Assembly: GCA_023415035.1 (NCBI GenBank)
Contig: JAEZLX010000185.1
Span: forward strand, 1 to 18,027
DNA from: Pseudomonadota bacterium
GTDB lineage: Bacteria; Pseudomonadota; Gammaproteobacteria; Burkholderiales; Burkholderiaceae_C
Length of the DNA stretch: 18,027 bases
Reading direction: 5' to 3'
A program made the translations under genes and the position numbers. Below are positions 8,277 to 14,834 of this stretch, one piece after another. How positions within the stretch are numbered: the stretch's first letter is position 1; every line of letters starts with the position of its first letter. Under the pieces are notes generated by a model. The model searched no databases. It saw nothing but the letters and a program-made list of their open reading frames with translations, and was not told where the DNA came from.

Positions 8277-9899
8277 ATGTTCGACACCATCATCGTGGGC
8301 GGCGGCTCAGCCGGATGTGCGCTGGCGGGCCGTCTGAGCGAGGACCCGGACCACCGTGTGGCGCTGGTCGAGGCCGGCCCGGCGGACCGCAGCGTGCTGA
8401 TCCACTGCCCGGCGGGCCTAGCGTTGCTGGCCAAGACGGGGCATTTCGACTGGGGCTACCAGACGGTGCCGCAGCCGGGTCTGGCGGGGCGGCGGGGCTA
8501 CCAGCTGCGCGGCAAGGTGTTGGGCGGGTCCAGCTCCGTCAACGCGATGATCTACACCCGGGGTCACCCGCGCGACTACGACGACTGGGCGGCGCAGGGC
8601 AACCCGGGCTGGTCCTTCGCCGAGGTGCTGCCGTATTTCAAGCGGGCCGAGCACAACGAGCGCGGCGCCGACGACTGGCACGGGCAGGGTGGCCCCCTGA
8701 ACGTGATGGATCTGCGCAGCCCCAACCCGTTCCTGGCGCATTTCATCGAGGCGGCCCGGCAGGCCGGTTACCCGATCAACACCGACTTCAATGGCCCGCA
8801 GCAGGAAGGCATCGGTGTCTACCAGGTTACGCATCGCAACGGCGAGCGCTTCAGCGCGGCCAAGGCCTATGTCACGCCGCATCGGGATCGGCCCAACCTG
8901 CAGGTGTTCACCGACACCCTGACCACGAGGGTGCTGACCGAAGTGGGGGATGGGCAGGTGCGCGCCAAGGGCATAGAATTCCGGCCGGACGGCGGGCGCG
9001 GGCCGCTGAAGACACTGACGCTGCGCCCGGGCGGCGAGGTTGTGCTCAGCGCAGGCGCGTTCGGATCGCCGCAGCTGCTGATGCTCTCGGGCATTGGCCC
9101 GGGCGGGCACCTGCACGGGCTGGGCATTCCGGTGGTTCGCGATCTGCCTGGCGTCGGTGGCAACCTGCACGACCACCCGGACGTGGTGATGGTGGTCGAA
9201 ACACCTGGGCTAAGCGATCTGTTCGGCCTGTCGGCTGCCGGTCTTGCGCGGGTGCTGCGCGGCGTGTTCGAGTGGCGGCGCTCGCGCAGTGGCCTGCTCA
9301 CCACCAACTTTGCCGAGGCGGGCGGCTTCATCAAAAGCCAGCCCGATGAGCCCATCCCCGACCTGCAACTGCATCTGGTGGTGGGCAAGCTTATCGATCA
9401 CGGCCGCCAGACCGTGTTCGGACATGGCTACTCCTGCCACGTCTGCGTGCTGCGGCCGCGCAGCCGGGGCACGCTGCGCCTGGCCAGCCCCGACCCGCAG
9501 GTGGCGCCGCTGATCGACCCGGCCTTCCTGTCCGATCCGGACGACGTCGCGCGACTGGCGCGGGGCTTCAGGCTGATGCGCGAGCTGCTGTCGCAGCCGG
9601 CGCTGGCGGCCCTGGGTGGCCGCGAATCCGCGGAATCGGCCGAGGCCATCAGCGAGGCGCAGATCGAGCAGTTCGTGCGCCGCCATGCCGACACCATCTA
9701 CCACCCGGTCGGCACCTGCCGCATGGGGCCAGGGGCCGACGCCGTGGTCGATGCGCGGCTGCGCGTGCATGGCGTCACCGGCCTGCGCGTGGCCGATGCC
9801 TCCATCATGCCCTCGGTGGTCGGCGGCAACACCAATGCCCCCACCATCATGATCGCCGAAAAAGCGGCCGATATGATCCGCGAAGACCGGCGAGCCTGA
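8277..9899 (+). CDS. GMC family FAD-dependent oxidoreductase (choline/alcohol dehydrogenase type)
   Basis: This is a flavoprotein of the glucose-methanol-choline family, which oxidises an alcohol to an aldehyde or ketone. The 540 residues fit the bacterial choline dehydrogenase/AlkJ-like branch. An FAD-binding motif lies at the extreme N-terminus (IIVGGGSAGCALAGRLS), GMC signature 1 is GKVLGGSSSVNAMIYTRG and signature 2 is GAFGSPQLLMLSGIGP. The C-terminal catalytic pair is the His of HPVGTCRMG (about 476) and the Asn of GGNTNAPT (about 520). The ATG at 8277 is supported by AGGAGA 8 nt upstream; a longer in-frame start at 8229 lacks this and would precede the FAD motif with unconserved residues. 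The substrate cannot be assigned. The small ABM-domain gene follows by 36 nt and may be co-transcribed. No signal peptide is seen. Confidence 0.92.
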   Translation: MFDTIIVGGGSAGCALAGRLSEDPDHRVALVEAGPADRSVLIHCPAGLALLAKTGHFDWGYQTVPQPGLAGRRGYQLRGKVLGGSSSVNAMIYTRGHPRDYDDWAAQGNPGWSFAEVLPYFKRAEHNERGADDWHGQGGPLNVMDLRSPNPFLAHFIEAARQAGYPINTDFNGPQQEGIGVYQVTHRNGERFSAAKAYVTPHRDRPNLQVFTDTLTTRVLTEVGDGQVRAKGIEFRPDGGRGPLKTLTLRPGGEVVLSAGAFGSPQLLMLSGIGPGGHLHGLGIPVVRDLPGVGGNLHDHPDVVMVVETPGLSDLFGLSAAGLARVLRGVFEWRRSRSGLLTTNFAEAGGFIKSQPDEPIPDLQLHLVVGKLIDHGRQTVFGHGYSCHVCVLRPRSRGTLRLASPDPQVAPLIDPAFLSDPDDVARLARGFRLMRELLSQPALAALGGRESAESAEAISEAQIEQFVRRHADTIYHPVGTCRMGPGADAVVDARLRVHGVTGLRVADASIMPSVVGGNTNAPTIMIAEKAADMIREDRRA

Positions 9900-9935
9900 T
9901 CCGCCGACCTGTCCAACCCTGCACGGAACCCGACC

Positions 9936-10241
9936 ATGATCCTCGAACACGCCGACATCCGCATCGACCCCGCCAGGGCCGCCGAATTCGAAGCCGCCAT
10001 CCTGCATGGCGTGCAGACCGTCATCGCGCGGGCCAAGGGTTTCGGCGGCTACAAGGTCAACCGCAGCATTGAAACGCCGGGCCGCTACCTGCTGATGATC
10101 TACTGGGCCACGCTGGAAGACCACACGGTCGGGTTCCGGGGCTCCGAGGCCTTCGCGCAATGGCGTGCCATCGTCGGCCCTTTCTTCCTGCAGCCACCCG
10201 TGGTAGAGCACATGGAGCTGGTCGGCCGCTCGGCGGACTGA
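9936..10241 (+). CDS. Antibiotic biosynthesis monooxygenase (ABM)-domain protein
   Basis: This is a 101-residue protein of the dimeric ferredoxin-like ABM family, whose members include small cofactor-free monooxygenases and many proteins of unknown role. The features seen are the N-terminal strand MILEHADIRIDPARAAEFEAA, a central GFGGYKVNRSIETPGRYLL and the typical Y-W-x-x-L-E-D-H segment (IYWATLEDHTVGF), followed by SEAFAQWRAIVGPFF. The ribosome binding site is weak (CGGAA about 7 nt upstream). It sits 36 nt behind the GMC oxidoreductase on the same strand, so a shared transcript and shared substrate pathway are plausible but unproven. The domain family is secure; the reaction is unknown. 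Confidence 0.85.
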   Translation: MILEHADIRIDPARAAEFEAAILHGVQTVIARAKGFGGYKVNRSIETPGRYLLMIYWATLEDHTVGFRGSEAFAQWRAIVGPFFLQPPVVEHMELVGRSAD

Positions 10242-10247
10242 GAAAGA

Positions 10248-10269
10248 CCTCCGGCTGCCATGCCGGGGG
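10248..10269 (+). terminator. Possible terminator hairpin after the ABM-domain gene
   Basis: Seven bases past the ABM stop codon an eight-pair stem (CCTCCGGC with GCCGGGGG, one G-U pair) encloses a six-base loop. No T-run follows, so intrinsic termination would be weak. Its position, before the csoR-type gene and its own upstream region, suits a transcript end. Confidence 0.3.
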
Positions 10270-10303
10270 GATCGCTCGCCGGACCAATACGGCAGCGGGC
10301 AGC

Positions 10304-10317
10304 AGGGTCTGGACCCT
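10304..10317. promoter_or_regulatory. Palindrome upstream of the CsoR-type gene, candidate operator
   Basis: The sequence AGGGTC-TG-GACCCT is a perfect six-base inverted repeat with a two-base centre, 57 nt before the start of the csoR-type gene. CsoR/FrmR-family repressors usually bind short G/C-tract palindromes in their own promoters, so autoregulation here is a reasonable inference. No binding evidence exists in the sequence itself. Confidence 0.4.
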
Positions 10318-10374
10318 CACGGCACAATTGAAACCACCCTGCCCCCATCCGGCAGGCCGCCGGAGAATCCCTGC

Positions 10375-10620
10375 ATGACGACTGTCCACGATCCCGAACG
10401 CAAACGTGCCCTGCTGCTGCGCCTCAGACGCGTCGAAGGCCAGCTGCGTGGCATCCAGAAGCTGATCGACGAGGGCGCCGATTGCGAGAAGGTGGCGCAG
10501 CAGCTCGCCGCCGCCCGCAAGGCGCTGGACAAGACCTTTTTTGCGCTGGTCGGTTGCGTGATCGCGCAGGGCGATGTGCCCGCCGACGACGTGGCCGACA
10601 TGCTGTCGCGTTTTTCCTGA
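10375..10620 (+). CDS. CsoR/FrmR/CstR-family thiol or metal-sensing repressor
   Basis: This is an all-helical DUF156-family regulator of 81 residues, a typical length. The N-terminal helix carries the hallmark RLRRVEGQLRGIQKLI, followed by the conserved sensing cysteine in EGADCEKV (Cys37). The second cysteine is Cys61 (FALVGCVIAQG). Copper-sensing CsoR proteins need Cys-His-Cys, with the His 25 residues after the first Cys. That position is Val62 here and the third-ligand position is Gly66, so Cu(I) sensing of the classical kind is unlikely. A two-cysteine pair is closer to the persulfide sensor CstR. The rhodanese gene starts 18 nt downstream in the same operon, which supports a role in reactive sulfur sensing. 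That assignment is inference; formaldehyde or another metal remains possible. Confidence 0.88.
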   Translation: MTTVHDPERKRALLLRLRRVEGQLRGIQKLIDEGADCEKVAQQLAAARKALDKTFFALVGCVIAQGDVPADDVADMLSRFS

Positions 10621-10638
10621 CCGATTTCGGAGGTTTGC

Positions 10639-11061
10639 ATGAGTCACCAGGAACCATCACGCCCGGCCCCTGAAGGGTATGCGGGCGATGTCACCGCCGA
10701 ACAGGCGTGGGCGTGGGTCCAGTCCGGTGAGGCCGTGCTGGTCGACGTGCGCACCGACGCGGAACGCGAGTGGGTCGGCTACGTGCCCGGCGCGGTGCCC
10801 GTGGCCTGGAAGCAGTGGCCCGGGATGGCGCTGAACCCGCGCTTCGACGACGAGATCCGTGCCGCGGCGGCCGGCGGGCGCAAGCTCGTGCTGCTGTGCC
10901 GCAGCGGGGTGCGTTCGGTCGCGGCTGCGCGCCGTGCCACCGAACTGGGCCTGCAGGCCTACAACATCCTTGAAGGCTTCGAGGGTGATCCCGACGATCA
11001 GGCCCATCGCGGCAAGCGCGGCGGCTGGCGCCTGCGCGGCCTGCCCTGGCGTCAGAACTGA
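10639..11061 (+). CDS. Rhodanese-like domain sulfurtransferase
   Basis: This is a single-domain rhodanese of 140 residues that would transfer sulfane sulfur via a cysteine persulfide. The domain runs from about 16 (GDVTAEQAWAWVQSGEAVLVDVRT) through AEREWVGYVPGAVPV to the active-site loop CRSGVRS, with Cys87 as the catalytic residue, then AAARRATELGLQAYNILEGFEG. The six-residue loop starting with Cys-Arg is typical of active sulfurtransferases rather than Cdc25-like proteins. The basic C-terminal tail (HRGKRGGWRLRGLPWRQN) is common in related beta- and gammaproteobacterial proteins. GGAGG lies 5 nt before the ATG. There is no signal peptide, so it is cytoplasmic. It follows the CsoR/CstR-like gene by 18 nt and is likely under its control. 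Confidence 0.93.
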   Translation: MSHQEPSRPAPEGYAGDVTAEQAWAWVQSGEAVLVDVRTDAEREWVGYVPGAVPVAWKQWPGMALNPRFDDEIRAAAAGGRKLVLLCRSGVRSVAAARRATELGLQAYNILEGFEGDPDDQAHRGKRGGWRLRGLPWRQN

Positions 11062-11120
11062 AGCGTTTCTCAGGCCGTTTGTCCCCCTGGCGGCCACAAA
11101 TTCAGTCGAAAGCGTGACTT

Positions 11121-11142
11121 CCCCTGTCAATCCTGACAGGGG
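11121..11142. promoter_or_regulatory. lux-box-like palindrome upstream of cqsA
   Basis: Two perfect nine-base arms (CCCCTGTCA and TGACAGGGG) flank a four-base spacer ATCC. The core CTGTCA-N4-TGACAG fits the general lux-box pattern CTG-N10-CAG bound by LuxR-type regulators and resembles the cep boxes of Burkholderia. Its centre is 76 nt before the cqsA start codon, a distance compatible with activation at about -42 from a transcription start with a leader of some 35 nt. The same core recurs at 14845-14860 near the luxR gene. Binding is inferred, not shown. Confidence 0.65.
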
Positions 11143-11207
11143 TGGCGGGTGGGGTTGCGCCGAACTTCCTTCAATGGATCTTCCTTTTTCTGTAACTGGA
11201 GATCCAA

Positions 11208-12446
11208 ATGGAAACAATTGCGACCCCGTCGTTGGTGAATCCCCCTTTGTCCGCTGCGCTGCAGGCCAGGATCGCGCGCGAATTCGGCGCGCGCTGGGAG
11301 CAGGAGTGGGGCGGCCGCTTCGTGCTGCACGGCAGGCCACCCGGTCCCGATGCGATCCGGCTCGACGGCAACGACTACCTGTCGGTGACCGGCCACCCCG
11401 AGATTGTGGGTGCCCACGTGGCGGCGCTCAAGCAGGACGCGGACTTTGTCGTGCAGTCCGGGGTGTTCCTGTTGCAGGCGCATCCCAGCCGCGTGCTGGA
11501 ATCCACGCTCGCCCGCTGGGTGGGCAAGGAGGATGCGCTCATCTGCCAGTCGGGCTACTCGGCCAATGTCGGCCTGCTGCAGGCGGTGGCCGACGCGCAG
11601 ACGCCGGTCTACCTCGACGGGCAGGCGCACGCCTCGTTGTGGGAGGGCGCGCACGCCGCCCGCGCGCCGGCGCACATGTTCCGCCACAACGACCCGGATT
11701 TCCTCGATCGCATGATGGCGCGCAAGGGTCCGGGCATCGTGGTGGTCGATTCGGTTTACAGCACCACGGGAGACATCTGCCCGCTGGCCGAAATGGTCGA
11801 AGTGGTGGAAAAGCACGGCGCGATGATCCTGGTGGACGAGTCACACTCGCTGGGCACGCACGGCCCGGCGGGCGCCGGCCTGTGCGCCCAGCTGGGGCTG
11901 ACGGGGCGCGTGCACTTCATCACCGCCAGTCTGGCCAAGGCCATGGCCGGCCGCGCGGGCTTCTTCACCATGCCGGCGGAGTTGCGCTATTACATGCTCA
12001 GCTCCAGCTTCCCCAACATCTTCAGCAGTTGTCTGCTACCGCACGAGATCGCTGCCCTGCAGGCCACGATCGGGGTGCTGCAGAAGGCCGATGCCCAGCG
12101 CGAGCGCCTGCGCGAGGTGACCCGGCGCGTACGTGGCGCGCTGCTCGACCAGGGCTATCCGATCCAGCAGGGCACCGAGCAGATCATTGCACTGGAGGCG
12201 GGTACCGAATCTGAGACCATGCAGCTGCGCGACCTGCTCGAGCAGCGCGGGGTGTTCGGGGCCATCTTCTGCGCCCCGGCCACGGCCAAGAACCGGGCCC
12301 TGGTGCGGCTCACGCTCAACGCGTCCTTGACCGATGCCGAGGTCGAGCGTCTCATCGACGTGACCGCCGAACTGGCGCCGGTGGTCGAGCCCTGGAACTG
12401 GCCGATCGCGCGGCGTGCCCGGGCGCTGGCGGCTCAGGCGTCCTGA
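11208..12446 (+). CDS. cqsA: Alpha-hydroxyketone-type quorum-sensing autoinducer synthase (CqsA/LqsA family)
   Basis: This is a PLP-dependent synthase of the alpha-oxoamine synthase fold. Known members condense an acyl-CoA with S-adenosylmethionine to give the aminoketone precursor of CAI-1 or LAI-1 signals. The 412 residues are near the family norm (about 390). Diagnostic segments are GNDYLSVTGHPEIV (54-67), His141 in GQAHASLWEGAH for stacking on PLP, DSVYSTTGDICPL (181-193), DESHSLGTHGPAGAGL (210-225) with the PLP-binding Asp210 and His213, and TASLAKAMAGRAG with the Schiff-base Lys244. DESHSLGTHG and SLAKAMAGRAG are closer to CqsA than to 8-amino-7-oxononanoate synthase or glycine C-acetyltransferase. 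A GGAG lies 6 nt before the ATG. The start is preceded by the lux-box-like palindrome. The 3' end overlaps the convergent response regulator gene by 13 bp. The acyl-chain length of the product cannot be predicted. Confidence 0.93.
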   Translation: METIATPSLVNPPLSAALQARIAREFGARWEQEWGGRFVLHGRPPGPDAIRLDGNDYLSVTGHPEIVGAHVAALKQDADFVVQSGVFLLQAHPSRVLESTLARWVGKEDALICQSGYSANVGLLQAVADAQTPVYLDGQAHASLWEGAHAARAPAHMFRHNDPDFLDRMMARKGPGIVVVDSVYSTTGDICPLAEMVEVVEKHGAMILVDESHSLGTHGPAGAGLCAQLGLTGRVHFITASLAKAMAGRAGFFTMPAELRYYMLSSSFPNIFSSCLLPHEIAALQATIGVLQKADAQRERLREVTRRVRGALLDQGYPIQQGTEQIIALEAGTESETMQLRDLLEQRGVFGAIFCAPATAKNRALVRLTLNASLTDAEVERLIDVTAELAPVVEPWNWPIARRARALAAQAS

Positions 12447-13420
12447 ACCTGGCGTTCGCTGTGGGCGTCCAGCACGTGCTGGTAGGGCGCAATGCGCCGC
12501 CCGGTGTCTGCCTCGGTCAGCGGAAAGCGTGCCGCCACGAGCAGCCCCTCGTTGCCGACGGCGAAAGCATCGGCTGTTCGCACGGGCCCGTCGAGCCGCA
12601 GCTGCTGGTGCAGCTCGACGGCCGCCAGCCGTCTCGCTTGCTGGATGGCCTCGACATGCCCGGCCTCGACACCGGCCGATGCCGCCGTCTCGGCCAGCTC
12701 CGCCAGCCGCCCCGTCGGCTCCAGGGCCAGCCAGTCGCAGCCGCCATCGGCGCGCAATCCGAGCAGGCCGAAGGGCTCGTCGATCACCACGTGCTCGACC
12801 CAGTGCTGGCGGGCAAAGGCCTCAAGCTGGGCATCCACCGTCGTGTCGCGCAGCAGGTTCAGCTGCGCCGGTTTCAGGGCGGTGCGCCAGGCCGCGTCCA
12901 GCCGCGCATGCGGCTGCTGCAGCAGGCGCGACACCGTCTGAACCAGCACCTGTGCCACCTGCTGGCGCTGCTTGGGAACGAACTGGTCGATCAGGCCGTC
13001 ATTGAAGGCGCGAATGGCGATCTGGTCCTCGGCCTGGCCTGTCAGCATCACGCGGGCGCCGGGCCAGTCCACCAGGGATCCGAGCACCGCCAGCCCGTCC
13101 ATGCCGGGCATGGCGTAGTCCACCACGCACACCCGTGCGAGGGCATGGCGTTCGGGGTGTCCGGCCCAGTAGTCGAGCACCAGCGGGATCAGCGGCGCAC
13201 CCTGGCGATGGCGTTCCAGCATGCCCAGGTGCAGGCTGACATCGTTTTCCCAGCGCGCCGGCTCGTCGCTCATGCGCGTCAGGAAGGCGGACGGCCGCGA
13301 GTACAGCTCCACGTGCCAGGCGGCAGGCAGGACCATGCCGACCAGTTCGAGATAGTCGATGGCGTCATCCAGGAACAGGACACTTCCCGTGCGGTGGATG
13401 AGCGGAAGTTGGGCGAGCAT
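12434..13420 (-). CDS. LqsR-like response regulator without recognisable DNA-binding domain
   Basis: This response regulator has 328 residues. The receiver has the acidic pair Asp18-Asp19 (VLFLDDAIDY), the phosphoacceptor Asp101 (CVVDYAMPGMDGL), Thr127 (VMLTGQAED) and Lys150 (FVPKQ). About 40 extra residues lie between the acidic pair and the phosphoacceptor (roughly 50-93), so Asp101 sits far later than the usual position near 55. Residues 165-328 show no HTH, GGDEF, EAL or kinase motif; they include DEPFGLLGLRADGG and a C-terminal stretch around AVGNEGLLVAARFPLTEAD. From memory, Legionella LqsR has a similarly late phosphoacceptor and an unusual output domain, which fits the neighbouring synthase and kinase. 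The start is 5 nt past the kinase stop, so the pair is an operon; its end overlaps cqsA. The output mechanism is unknown. Confidence 0.8.
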   Translation of the reverse strand: MLAQLPLIHRTGSVLFLDDAIDYLELVGMVLPAAWHVELYSRPSAFLTRMSDEPARWENDVSLHLGMLERHRQGAPLIPLVLDYWAGHPERHALARVCVVDYAMPGMDGLAVLGSLVDWPGARVMLTGQAEDQIAIRAFNDGLIDQFVPKQRQQVAQVLVQTVSRLLQQPHARLDAAWRTALKPAQLNLLRDTTVDAQLEAFARQHWVEHVVIDEPFGLLGLRADGGCDWLALEPTGRLAELAETAASAGVEAGHVEAIQQARRLAAVELHQQLRLDGPVRTADAFAVGNEGLLVAARFPLTEADTGRRIAPYQHVLDAHSERQVQDA

Positions 13421-13425
13421 CTTGG

Positions 13426-14742
13426 TTATCGTTCGTGGCCGGATGGCGTCGTGTCAAGGGGCAAGTCGATCATGAAGACTGCTCCGACGCCCGGCTGGGA
13501 ATGCACCGCAATCTTGCCATGGACCGCGTCCACCACATTGCGGCAGAACGTCAGTCCGAGGCCGCTGCCGGCGCCGGTCTGGGTCGAGTAGAACGGCTCG
13601 AAGATGCGCTGCTGCTGCTCCTGCGTCATGCCCATGCCCTGGTCCTCGACGGCGATGCGGCCCATGCCGCGGTGGATGCCCACGGTCAGGCGCAGGTCGC
13701 CGGGTTCGATGACGCGGCTGGAGGCTACCAGCGAGTGCAGCGCGTTCTTGATCAGGTTGGTCAGCACCTGCATGAACAGCTGGGGCGAGCCGCGGAAACA
13801 GAAGTCCTGCTGAATGGTCACCTGGACGCAGTTGCGCTCGCGGCTGCTGCGGTAGGGGTACTGCTCCACGGCATCGCGCACCAGCTCGCTGGCGGTGATC
13901 ACCGAGCGTTCGCGCGGCAGGCGCTGCAACTGGGCGTTGGAGATCTGCGTGTCGATCTGCCGGTGCATGGTGCGCACCAGCTGATGCAGGCGCTGAGCCA
14001 GGTCGGCGAGCTTGCGCTGCCGGGCTTCGGGCATGTCCTGCTGGGCGAGGTTCTGCAGCACATCTCCCATCAGGTCGATGGTGGCCAGCGGCGTGCGCAG
14101 TTCATGCGCCATCACGCCCATCGTGCTCAGGGTGTTCAACAGCCGGGTGCGACGCAGGTTGGCGCTGGAAAAGCCCAGCATCATCCCCATGAAAAAGGCA
14201 AAGCCGATGACCAGCAGGTTTTCAAGCGGCGTGTCCCAGCGGATCGGGCCGCCCGAGAGAACCTGTGCCGTCATCCAGCCCAGCAGGCCGCCCGAGAGGC
14301 TGCCCGCCACCGCCAGGCGCCAGTCGGTGGAGTGGAAATAGATCAGCAGCATGGCGGCGGTGCTGGCAAGCCAGACCGCGTTGCCGTCGTTCATCCAGTA
14401 CATCCAGAAGAAGAACCACGGCAGCTGGACCCAGGTGGCGATGCCGAACAGCCAGGCACTCGCGGGTGACGCCGGGTCGCGCCGCACCGAGGGCAGCAGG
14501 TAGACGATGGCCAGCAGGCACATCAGCAGACGCACCCAGGGGTTTTCGTAGGGCTGGGGCAGCCACAGCAGCCAGATGGCGCCAAAGAGCAGATGGCCGG
14601 TACAGGTAAATATGCCGATCCAGACCAATCTGTAGGTCGACGGGTGCAAAATCGGCTCAAGCGGTGCCTGCACCACTTCTTCCTGGAAGCGCCGCCACCA
14701 GCGTGCGGTTGCTCCGTACAGCCACAATCGGTCCAGAACCAC
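13426..14742 (-). CDS. Six-TM sensor histidine kinase, CqsS/LqsS-like autoinducer receptor
   Basis: This membrane histidine kinase is the likely receptor for the ketone signal made by the adjacent synthase. Six hydrophobic segments occupy about residues 40-195 (LVWIGIFTCTGHLLFGAIW, LLMCLLAIVYLLPS, LFGIATWVQLPWFFFWMYW, WLASTAAMLLIYF, LAVAGSLSGGLLGWM, LLVIGFAFFMGMMLGF) with short loops, as in the CqsS sensor domain. There is no large periplasmic domain. The kinase core has the H-box GVMAHELRTPLATI (His213 with this start), N-box LTNLIKNALHSL, G1 VEDQGMGM, F-box IFEPFYSTQ and G2 GSGLGLTFC. Unlike Vibrio CqsS it lacks a fused receiver. I chose the GTG at 14742 because AAGGAG lies 5 nt upstream; an in-frame ATG at 14769 without a good ribosome binding site would add nine residues. 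The response regulator gene follows immediately. Confidence 0.87.
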   Translation of the reverse strand: MVLDRLWLYGATARWWRRFQEEVVQAPLEPILHPSTYRLVWIGIFTCTGHLLFGAIWLLWLPQPYENPWVRLLMCLLAIVYLLPSVRRDPASPASAWLFGIATWVQLPWFFFWMYWMNDGNAVWLASTAAMLLIYFHSTDWRLAVAGSLSGGLLGWMTAQVLSGGPIRWDTPLENLLVIGFAFFMGMMLGFSSANLRRTRLLNTLSTMGVMAHELRTPLATIDLMGDVLQNLAQQDMPEARQRKLADLAQRLHQLVRTMHRQIDTQISNAQLQRLPRERSVITASELVRDAVEQYPYRSSRERNCVQVTIQQDFCFRGSPQLFMQVLTNLIKNALHSLVASSRVIEPGDLRLTVGIHRGMGRIAVEDQGMGMTQEQQQRIFEPFYSTQTGAGSGLGLTFCRNVVDAVHGKIAVHSQPGVGAVFMIDLPLDTTPSGHER

Positions 14743-14772
14743 ATGCACTCCTTCGACATTGCCCCTCATCCG

Positions 14773-14791
14773 CCGATGGCCTGGCCATCGG
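14773..14791. promoter_or_regulatory. 19-bp palindrome in front of the histidine kinase gene
   Basis: CCGATGGCC-T-GGCCATCGG is a perfect nine-base inverted repeat around a single base. It lies 30 nt upstream of the preferred kinase start at 14742 (3 nt before the alternative ATG at 14769) and 43 nt before the luxR start, inside the short divergent promoter region. It could be an operator or a hairpin in the kinase leader RNA. It differs from the CTGTCA palindromes. Confidence 0.45.
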
Positions 14792-14834
14792 GGTGTGAGG
14801 CCGCCATTGTCGCCGCAGTGTCGGGGAGGGGCGC

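Noticed and set aside
11208..12446. 8-amino-7-oxononanoate synthase (BioF) or glycine C-acetyltransferase
   Set aside because: Same fold, but the DESHSLGTHGPAGAG and TASLAKAMAGRAG segments and the kinase/regulator neighbours favour CqsA/LqsA, and no biotin or threonine genes are adjacent.
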